This document shows positions 1 through 4,326 of a DNA stretch of 5,163 nt, piece after piece; the first letter of the stretch is position 1; each line of letters opens with the position of its first letter. Under the pieces are notes generated by a model. That model searched no databases. It had not been told where the DNA came from and saw only the letters and a program-made list of their open reading frames with translations. The translations under genes and the position numbers were made by a program. The stretch is from Candidatus Desulfofervidaceae bacterium. GTDB lineage: Bacteria; Desulfobacterota; Desulfofervidia; Desulfofervidales; Desulfofervidaceae. Where the stretch lies: NCBI GenBank assembly GCA_021160485.1, contig JAGHCL010000158.1:1-5163 (forward strand), given 5' to 3'.

Positions 1-3
1 CAG

Positions 4-25
4 CCTGTGCCTTTTTAGGCACAGG
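4..25. repeat. Perfect 9-bp inverted repeat (hairpin) at the left edge
   Basis: CCTGTGCCT at 4-12 pairs perfectly with AGGCACAGG at 17-25 around a TTTT loop, and G3/T26 can add a wobble pair. The T-run lies in the loop and no T-tract follows the stem on the + strand, so it does not look like a normal intrinsic terminator in that direction. It sits directly beside a GC-rich stretch (27-52), so it may be one end of a repeat element cut by the window edge. The upstream gene is out of view, and a role at its 3' end cannot be excluded. Confidence 0.6.
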
Positions 26-26
26 T

Positions 27-52
27 CGGAGCAAGCGCAGCGAGTGAAGACC
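27..52. repeat. GC-rich AGC/GCG-type intergenic repeat segment
   Basis: This short stretch is rich in AGC and GCG units (GGAGCAAGCGCAGCGAG at 28-44) and stands out in AT-rich surroundings. GGTC (24-27) and GACC (49-52) bracket it and could pair. The reverse complement of 391-403 contains the similar string GGAGGAGCGCAGC, so the two may belong to the same class of dispersed intergenic repeat. The resemblance is compositional and partial rather than a clean copy. Confidence 0.35.
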
Positions 53-296
53 CTTGACCGTATAAACGAGGCCCTGGCATATAATTTCTCAAGAAGGAAA
101 TAAGGAATTTTAAGTTTATTTTATGTCAACTTTTGCGGAATACTATAATTTTCCTTCTTTCCCTCTTAAATACACCTTCCCCCCAAATCAATCGCGGATT
201 TTGGGCTTTCTAACTCCGATAAGGTAATGAATCTGGTTTTTAATGTTTAATGAGACTCCTGCAAAAAGACCCCAAAAGAGTTTTCATATTGATTAA

Positions 297-325
297 GGGT
301 TGCGGCCAAAAGATGACCGCAGCCC
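297..325. repeat. Hairpin, 9-bp stem with one G-U pair
   Basis: GGGTTGCGG (297-305) pairs with CCGCAGCCC (317-325), with one wobble pair at 300/322 and an 11-base loop. No T-tract follows. It lies inside the candidate MITE-like element and is best read as part of that structured repeat. Confidence 0.5.
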
Positions 326-352
326 TCATGATAATTCTACTTAAAACCGCGC

Positions 353-410
353 CTGTCAAGGAGTGCTCGCTCGCCGGCATTCCGCCGCTTGCTGCGCTCC
401 TCCTTGACAG
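353..410. repeat. Perfect 11-bp inverted repeat enclosing a GC-rich core
   Basis: CTGTCAAGGAG (353-363) is perfectly complementary to CTCCTTGACAG (400-410). Inside, CGGC (375-378) and GCCG (384-387) form a small apical stem with an ATTCC loop. The arms between these stems (364-374 and 388-399) do not pair with each other; both are GCT/CGC-rich in the same orientation. The core is much richer in G+C than its surroundings, which suggests an inserted repeat rather than ancestral spacer. There is no T-tract, so it is not an obvious terminator. Confidence 0.6.
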
Positions 411-434
411 AAAGACAGCCCTAGATAATTGCTT

Positions 435-459
435 AAAGAAAAACATCTTTTTCTTTTTT
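435..459 (+). terminator. Weak A/T hairpin followed by T-run (doubtful terminator)
   Basis: AAAGAAAAA (435-443) pairs perfectly with TTTTTCTTT (448-456) around a CATC loop, and more T residues follow. The stem holds a single G-C pair, so it would be unstable and is only a doubtful intrinsic terminator. No + strand gene is visible upstream for it to terminate. Confidence 0.2.
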
Positions 460-554
460 CAGCTTCCTCTTTAATAGAAAAATCTTTGCGGAGTCTGACC
501 TTGAAATGGATAGCAATTGATCCACGATGTCAACAATAAATCTGGAGAGTGTTA

Positions 555-583
555 TTGAGATTAATAGAAATGTGTGCTATAAA
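555..583 (+). promoter_or_regulatory. Sigma-70-type promoter for the yggT-yggU-ispD-ispF-HD-GYP unit
   Basis: A -35 box TTGAGA (555-560) is followed by exactly 17 bases and a -10 box TATAAA (578-583). TG at 575-576 gives an extended -10 element. Initiation would fall near base 590, leaving a leader of about 20 bases that contains the Shine-Dalgarno site of yggT. A small palindrome, GTGC (574-577) and GCAC (585-588), flanks the -10 box and could be an operator or coincidence. It is the only convincing promoter ahead of the five-gene run. Confidence 0.65.
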
Positions 584-593
584 AGCACCAAAA

Positions 594-601
594 GGGGAGG
601 T
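594..601 (+). promoter_or_regulatory. Strong ribosome binding site of yggT
   Basis: GGGGAGGT lies eight bases before the ATG at 610. Its near-perfect match to the anti-Shine-Dalgarno sequence fixes the yggT start. Confidence 0.8.
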
Positions 602-609
602 AGCATTTT

Positions 610-909
610 ATGTTTATTATTGCTAATTTTCTTAAGGCCACAGCAGCAGTTTTGGACGTCTTACTTACCCTTTATATGTGGATAATTATTATTCGGGCCC
701 TGATTTCTTGGGTTAATCCTGATCCATATAATCCGATTGTGCGGTTTCTTTATAATGTAACTGAACCCGTCCTTTACTACATCCGCCGTTATTTACCGGT
801 GGTGTTCGGTGGTATTGACCTTTCTCCCCTAGTGGCCATTCTTATTGTTATTTTTCTACAAAAGTTTCTGGTTAACACCCTCTACCAACTCGCTTTTAGG
901 TTAAGCTGA
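610..909 (+). CDS. yggT: YggT family integral membrane protein (half-length form)
   Basis: A 99-residue membrane protein of the YggT family. Its biochemical role is poorly defined; family members are linked to cell-surface, division or osmotic functions. Two hydrophobic segments are visible, about residues 4-31 and 70-94. Between them is the family signature: ISWVNPDPYNPIVRFL (32-47), then TEPVLYYIRRYLP (51-63) and GGIDLSPL (67-74). Enteric YggT is about twice as long with two copies of this unit; this is the common single-unit version, so it is not truncated. The ATG is set by a strong Shine-Dalgarno site eight bases upstream. It is the first gene of the unit and its stop TGA overlaps the next ATG by one base (TGATG). 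The yggT-yggU pairing is widespread, which supports both calls. Confidence 0.93.
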   Translation: MFIIANFLKATAAVLDVLLTLYMWIIIIRALISWVNPDPYNPIVRFLYNVTEPVLYYIRRYLPVVFGGIDLSPLVAILIVIFLQKFLVNTLYQLAFRLS

Positions 910-1196
910 TGCCATTTAGAGAAACAAAAGATGGAGTGATATTACAAGTAAAAGTGCAACCAAAGGCGAAAAAAGATGAAATTGTTGGTTTAGAAGGCCA
1001 GGCGTTAAAAATTAAAGTGAAGGCTCCACCAGAAAAAGGGAAGGCCAATCAAGCCTGTATTGAATTGTTAGCCAGTTTTTTAGGCATTCCTAAAACACGA
1101 ATTAAGCTTCTTAGAGGTGAAACCTCTAGACAAAAGGTGTTTTCCCTCCTAGGGCTAAAAGCAGCAGAAATAAAAGAACATTTAGGAGAATATTGA
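909..1196 (+). CDS. yggU: DUF167 / YggU family protein
   Basis: A small soluble 95-residue protein of the DUF167 (YggU, UPF0235) family, whose molecular function is not established. The diagnostic features are present: VQPKAKKDEIVG (16-27), LKIKVKAPPEKGKANQACIE (33-52) and RGETSRQKVF (69-78). Length matches the family norm of about 95-100 residues. ATG at 909 overlaps the yggT stop by one base, and AGGT at 898-901 lies seven bases upstream inside yggT, so translation is probably coupled. The gene ends in TTGA, where its TGA stop overlaps the TTG start of ispD. Confidence 0.92.
   Translation: MPFRETKDGVILQVKVQPKAKKDEIVGLEGQALKIKVKAPPEKGKANQACIELLASFLGIPKTRIKLLRGETSRQKVFSLLGLKAAEIKEHLGEY
1184..1188 (+). 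promoter_or_regulatory. Ribosome binding site bearing on the ispD start choice
   Basis: AGGAG inside the end of yggU lies 4 bases before the TTG at 1193 and 10 bases before a second in-frame TTG at 1199. There is no ATG or GTG nearby that would keep the conserved N-terminus, so a TTG start is required. Spacing does not separate the two candidates cleanly; the difference is two residues. Confidence 0.6.
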
Positions 1197-1867
1197 ATTT
1201 GGTTACTGCCATTATTGTTGCTGCAGGGATAGGCCGAAGAATGGGCAGTGAGCTTCCAAAGCAATTTTTGTCTCTAAAAGGAAAGCCCATTTTATGGCAT
1301 ACATTAGCTCGTTTTCAAAAATGTGTTGCGGTCAAAGAAATTGTTTTGGTTGTAAATCCCTTTTGGGAAAAAGAAAGTAGGATGATTGCCGCTGAGTTTT
1401 CAAAAATAGTCAATATTGTTTATGGAGGGGGAAGACGCCAAGAATCAGTGTGGGCTGGACTGAAGGAAGTAAAGGAAAGTGAAATTGTGCTTGTCCATGA
1501 TGGCGTAAGGCCTTTTGTTTCAGAAAGTCTGATAGAAACAGTAGTTGAAGGTGCTTCTAAATGGGGAGCAGTTATACCTGCATTGCCAGCAAAGGAAACA
1601 GTAAAGTGGGTAGAAAACAATATTATTAAGAAAACTTTGCCTCGCCATTCCATCTGGTTGGCACAAACCCCCCAGGGTTTTAAATATGATGTTTTAAAAA
1701 CAGCTTATATAAAAGCACAGACAGAACCATTAGAGTTCACTGATGATGCCAGCCTGGTTGAACAATTGGGTATTGCAGTAAGGGTAATTCCTGGTGAGCC
1801 TCAGAACATAAAAATTACTACACCTGAGGATTTACAATGGGCAGAAAGTCTGTTATTGCGCGAGTAG
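1193..1867 (+). CDS. ispD: 2-C-methyl-D-erythritol 4-phosphate cytidylyltransferase
   Basis: IspD joins MEP and CTP to give CDP-methylerythritol plus pyrophosphate, the third step of the MEP isoprenoid pathway, in the cytosol. The 224-residue length is normal. Nucleotide-binding loop AAGIGRRMG (10-18) carries the arginine matching E. coli R20 (R16), and K23 in LPKQFLSL matches K27. GGGRRQESVWAGL (78-90), VHDGVRPF (101-108, metal-ligand D103), R151 and AQTPQGF (157-163), TDDASLVE (183-190) and NIKITTPEDL (205-214, K207) are all in place, so it should be active. Start is a TTG at 1193 (alternative TTG at 1199) overlapping the yggU stop by four bases. Its 3' end overlaps ispF by 31 bases. It is a stand-alone enzyme, not an IspDF fusion. 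Confidence 0.96.
   Translation: MNLVTAIIVAAGIGRRMGSELPKQFLSLKGKPILWHTLARFQKCVAVKEIVLVVNPFWEKESRMIAAEFSKIVNIVYGGGRRQESVWAGLKEVKESEIVLVHDGVRPFVSESLIETVVEGASKWGAVIPALPAKETVKWVENNIIKKTLPRHSIWLAQTPQGFKYDVLKTAYIKAQTEPLEFTDDASLVEQLGIAVRVIPGEPQNIKITTPEDLQWAESLLLRE
1826..1830 (+). promoter_or_regulatory. Ribosome binding site of ispF inside ispD
   Basis: GAGGA lies six bases before the ATG at 1837, within the ispD coding region. It supports an ispF start overlapping ispD by 31 bases. Confidence 0.6.
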
Positions 1868-2340
1868 GGTTTGGTTTTGATGTCCATAGACTGGTAAAAG
1901 GTAGACCCTTAATACTTGGAGGCATAGAAGTTCCTTTTGCCAAAGGACTCTTGGGACACTCGGACGGTGATGTCCTTTTACATGCTATTATAGATGCCCT
2001 CCTAGGTGCGATGGGTGAAGGAGATATTGGACAACACTTTCCGGATACAGACCCTGCCTGGAAGGGAATTTCTAGCTTAAGACTCCTGTTTGGTGTGAAA
2101 AAGATAATGGATGAGAAACATTTTACTTTGATTAATCTGGATGCAACCGTAGTGGCTCAAGCACCGAAATTAGTTTCCTATTTCCCAAAAATGAAAATGA
2201 AGATTGCTGCCACGCTGGATGTTGATGCTGCTCTCATCAATTTAAAGGCCAAAACCACTGAAGGTTTGGGATACATAGGCAAAGAAGAAGGTATAGCTGC
2301 CTATGCGGTTGCGCTTCTTGAGGGAGTTCAGGAAAACTAA
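1837..2340 (+). CDS. ispF: 2-C-methyl-D-erythritol 2,4-cyclodiphosphate synthase
   Basis: IspF cyclises CDP-methylerythritol 2-phosphate to MEcPP with release of CMP, the fifth MEP step; the family acts as a trimer with active sites at subunit interfaces. Metal ligands are visible: D15 and H17 in GFGFDVHRL (11-19) and H49 in the helix after GHSDGDVLLHA (40-50). GDIGQHFPDTDP (62-73) and AKTTEGLGYIGKEEGIAAYA (138-157), with the CMP-contacting TTE, complete the signature. At 167 residues it is slightly longer than usual because the chosen ATG adds about seven residues before the conserved core. That ATG has a good Shine-Dalgarno site, and no closer ATG, GTG or TTG in frame keeps the core. The gene overlaps ispD by 31 bases, which suggests coupled expression. 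IspE, which acts between the two, is not in the window. Confidence 0.96.
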   Translation: MGRKSVIARVGFGFDVHRLVKGRPLILGGIEVPFAKGLLGHSDGDVLLHAIIDALLGAMGEGDIGQHFPDTDPAWKGISSLRLLFGVKKIMDEKHFTLINLDATVVAQAPKLVSYFPKMKMKIAATLDVDAALINLKAKTTEGLGYIGKEEGIAAYAVALLEGVQEN

Positions 2341-2351
2341 AGGTTTGAAAT

Positions 2352-3422
2352 ATGAGCGATAAAAAACAAAACTTTCAAGTTCTGGTAGTTGATGATGAAA
2401 AGTTTGTGGCAGATACAGTGGGTTTAATGGTTTCTCATGCGGGTTATCCTTATAAGGTAGCGAGTAGTGCCCAAGAAGCATTAGAACTTTTAGCTAAAGA
2501 AGATTTTGCCCTTGTGATTACAGATATTATGATGCCTGAATATGATGGGTTATGGCTTATAGAGAAGGCACTCACTTTTTATCCAGAATTGGCAATTGTT
2601 GTGCTTACAGGATTGGCAAGTATAGATCTAGCGGTAAAATGTTTAAAAAATGGTGCTTATGATTTTCTCACCAAGCCTGTTTCGTATGATGTGCTAGAAG
2701 TAACTATAGAAAAGGTTCTGGAAAAGAGGAAGCTTAAATTGTCCCTTAAACATTATCAATATCATCTTGAAGAAATGGTAAAAGAAAGGACGGCCCAGTT
2801 GGAAAAGGCTCATGAAGAAATCAAGTCTCTTCAGCTTGAGTTAATTTATCGTTTAGTGTTGGCAGCTGAATATAAAGATAGAACTACTGCTAATCACCTC
2901 AAACGAATAAGTCATTATAGTGCTATTATTGCCCAGAATTTTGGTCTGAGCACCCAGGAAGTAGAAGAGATTTTTTATGCCGCACCTATGCATGATGTGG
3001 GCAAAATAGGCATTCCTGATAAGCTTCTTCTGAAACCAGAGAAACTAACGCCAGAAGAGCAAGAAATCATGAAGCAACATACTATCATTGGGGCAAGAAT
3101 CTTGGGTGGTTCTGATTATAGCTTATTGCAAAAAGCTGAAAGAATCGCTTTGACTCATCATGAAAAATATGATGGCACTGGCTATCCTCAAGGGCTTAAA
3201 GGAGAAGAAATACCTATAGAAGGCAGAATTGTCGCAATTGCTGATGTTTTTGATGCCCTTACTTTCCCTCGGCCCTATAAACCAGCTTATAGATGGGAAA
3301 AGGCATTTGATATCATTTATAAAGAACGAGGCAAACATTTTGATCCTAAATTAATAGATGTCTTTCTGGATGCTAAAGAAGAAATTTCTGCCATTTACCA
3401 GAAATATCATGATGAGGAATAA
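2352..3422 (+). CDS. Response regulator with REC and HD-GYP domains (predicted c-di-GMP phosphodiesterase)
   Basis: A 356-residue RpfG-like regulator. The receiver domain (about 8-125) has acidic pair D14-D15, phosphorylation site D58 in VITDIMMPEYDG, T86 and K108 (LTKPVS), so it should accept phosphate. A charged helical linker (about 130-165) is probably a coiled coil. The HD-GYP domain follows (about 166-350). Expected ligands are present: E173, H182, the HD pair 214-215 with K218 (HDVGKIGIPD), H243, HHEKYDGTGYP (269-279) and D298 in IADVFDALT. HD-GYP enzymes of this type hydrolyse c-di-GMP to pGpG or GMP; activity here is inferred. One small oddity is LTFPRPYK where LTSxRPYK is more usual. 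It starts 11 bases after ispF, with AAAGGT seven bases before the ATG, so it is likely co-transcribed with the isoprenoid genes. No histidine kinase is nearby. Confidence 0.93.
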   Translation: MSDKKQNFQVLVVDDEKFVADTVGLMVSHAGYPYKVASSAQEALELLAKEDFALVITDIMMPEYDGLWLIEKALTFYPELAIVVLTGLASIDLAVKCLKNGAYDFLTKPVSYDVLEVTIEKVLEKRKLKLSLKHYQYHLEEMVKERTAQLEKAHEEIKSLQLELIYRLVLAAEYKDRTTANHLKRISHYSAIIAQNFGLSTQEVEEIFYAAPMHDVGKIGIPDKLLLKPEKLTPEEQEIMKQHTIIGARILGGSDYSLLQKAERIALTHHEKYDGTGYPQGLKGEEIPIEGRIVAIADVFDALTFPRPYKPAYRWEKAFDIIYKERGKHFDPKLIDVFLDAKEEISAIYQKYHDEE

Positions 3423-3516
3423 GAGTGGAAGCACAAATGGAAGCGTAGAAATGTATAAATATTGAATGAAAAATTTGAAGTTTATTTAACGCACCAACAT
3501 ATGTATGCATTAACGC
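3423..3516. other. Convergent intergenic spacer without a clear terminator
   Basis: These 94 bases separate the HD-GYP gene from the 3' end of the sigma-54 activator fragment. I see no GC-rich hairpin with a T-tract on either strand. Two short direct repeats occur: TGGAAGC at 3426 and 3438, and TTAACGC at 3486 and 3510, the second abutting the stop of the - strand fragment. ACATATGT near 3498 is a short palindrome. None has an assignable function. Confidence 0.4.
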
Positions 3517-4098
3517 TTAAACACATTCACGCGCCCATTCTTTAAACACCTTTGGGTCAATCCCATATTTTTTAATTTTATAATTCATAATACGTAAAGT
3601 AGTATCCAGCTGCTTAGCTGCCTGACTGCAATTTCCTTTAGTTGCTTTCAGTGCTTCAATAATCATTTCCTTTTCTAAACGCTCTGTTTCTCTTGTCAAG
3701 GAAAGATAAGGTGTTGAGCCTGAGCTTTCCACTGTTTGAAGGGTAGGAGGAAGGTGATAGCTTTCTATCATTTCTCCTTCACAAATGAGAACTGCACGTT
3801 CAATACAGTTTTTAAATTCCCGGACGTTACCTGGCCAGTGATATTGCATAAGCATATCAATTGCCTCTGGTGAAAAGCCACAAACGTCTTTACCATATTC
3901 TTTATTAAATTCTTCTAAGAAATGTTCTGCCAATAATAAAATGTCACTTCTTCTCTCCCTTAATGGTGGAAGATAGATAGGGAAAACGTTGAGCCGATAA
4001 TATAGATCTTCTCTAAAAGTTTTTTCGGCTATGGCTTTTTCCAAATCTTGGTTAGTAGCGGCAATAATTCTTACGTCTGCTTTGATGTATGAATTATT
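3517..4098 (-). pseudogene. C-terminal remnant of a sigma-54-dependent transcriptional activator (NtrC/NifA type)
   Basis: The open frame of 193 residues begins after an in-frame TGA (4101-4099) and has no proper start. It covers the end of the AAA+ domain and the DNA-binding domain. Visible motifs are sensor I RIIAATN (10-16), FREDLYYRLNVFP (28-40) with the arginine-finger region and PPLRERRSDI (44-53), sensor II WPGNVREFKNCIERA (88-102), then a Fis-type helix-turn-helix at about 143-180 ending in YKIKKYGIDP. Walker A, the GAFTGA loop and Walker B, needed for ATP hydrolysis and sigma-54 contact, are absent, as is any sensory domain. A TTG at 4044 could start 175 residues, but the product would lack the ATPase core. 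The C-terminal tail resembles NifA/GAF-type activators, so the intact protein was probably of that kind. It is convergent with the HD-GYP gene. Confidence 0.85.
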
Positions 4099-4179
4099 TC
4101 AACAAAAAAGTCAAGTCAGCTTCTGCCGCATTTTCTTACTTTTAGAGCTGTATTGGAATTTAGATATACTTAAAATAAA

Positions 4180-4216
4180 TTCTCATTCTTGTGAAGATGA
4201 GAAAAATTTTTTATTT
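4180..4216. terminator. Bulged AT-rich hairpin followed by T-tract (doubtful terminator)
   Basis: TTCTCA (4180-4185), a bulged T, and TCTT (4187-4190) pair with AAGA (4194-4197) and TGAGAA (4198-4203) around a GTG loop: ten pairs in all. On the + strand the sequence continues AAATTTTTTATTT. On the - strand it is also followed by T-rich sequence. No gene in the window runs into it from either side. It might be a relic of the lost 5' part of the sigma-54 activator locus, an upstream insulator of the bax promoter, or an operator. The stem has only three G-C pairs. Confidence 0.3.
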
Positions 4217-4247
4217 AGGATTTTCATGCTTTCTTGGATTTGTACTC

Positions 4248-4276
4248 TTTACAAACATCTTTTTTTCAAGTATAAA
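4248..4276 (+). promoter_or_regulatory. Sigma-70-type promoter for the bax-like gene
   Basis: TTTACA (4248-4253) and TATAAA (4271-4276) are separated by exactly 17 bases, each close to consensus. Initiation would fall near 4283, giving a leader of roughly 44 bases before the ATG at 4327. The promoter lies in the AT-rich spacer next to the truncated sigma-54 activator, and there is no -24/-12 sigma-54 promoter (GG-N10-GC) in this spacer. Confidence 0.6.
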
Positions 4277-4326
4277 AATCGCCTATTTTGAGTAAATGGA
4301 AAGTATGCACAGCTAGATTTTCAAAG

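Larger units (their letters stand above)
251..498. repeat. Candidate MITE-like element with imperfect terminal inverted repeats
   Basis: The left end reads TGAGACTCCTGCAAAAAGA (251-269). The right end, reverse complemented from 498, reads TCAGACTCCGCAAAGA. They share AGACTCC(T)GCAAA with a one-base gap. Between them are three hairpins: a 9-bp stem with one G-U pair (297-305/317-325), a perfect 11-bp stem (353-363/400-410) enclosing a GC-rich core, and an A/T-rich 9-bp stem (435-443/448-456). Open frames cross it on both strands, but none has a recognisable domain and they simply follow the symmetric sequence. No clear target-site duplication is visible. Non-coding size, inverted ends and internal palindromes fit a MITE or a dispersed structured repeat; multi-copy status cannot be tested here. 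Confidence 0.4.

Noticed and set aside
54..85. Possible promoter TTGACC (54-59) with TATAAT (80-85)
   Set aside because: The 20-base spacer is too long for a standard sigma-70 promoter and there is no gene immediately downstream.
144..149. TATAAT -10-like box
   Set aside because: No -35 box at 16-18 bases upstream (TTATGT at best), no extended -10 TG, and no gene follows within 400 bases.
91..159. 10-bp inverted repeat AAGAAGGAAA (91-100) and TTTCCTTCTT (150-159)
   Set aside because: The arms are purine/pyrimidine runs separated by 49 bases; such matches are common in AT-rich spacer and suggest no structure of note.
240..446. 68-residue - strand open frame over the same repeat
   Set aside because: It mirrors the + strand frame across the palindromic region, with no start signal or family resemblance.
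250..474. 74-residue + strand open frame beginning MRLLQKDPKRVF
   Set aside because: It follows the inverted-repeat sequence, has no Shine-Dalgarno site and no recognisable domain, and a similar frame exists on the opposite strand. It is better explained as open sequence in a structured repeat.
1..609. Search for tRNA, rRNA, riboswitch or CRISPR features in the gene-free left region
   Set aside because: The hairpins do not assemble into a cloverleaf or a known riboswitch core that I can recognise, and there are no regularly spaced direct repeats.
4031..4291. 86-residue + strand open frame beginning MAFSKSWLVAA
   Set aside because: Its first 68 bases are antisense to the clearly coding sigma-54 fragment and the rest lies in AT-rich spacer. 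There is no ribosome binding site and no recognisable domain, and it overlaps the promoter of the bax-like gene.
4296..4316. Short leader-peptide-like frame M-E-S-M-H-S before the bax-like gene
   Set aside because: Six codons without a Shine-Dalgarno site or regulatory codon pattern; likely chance.
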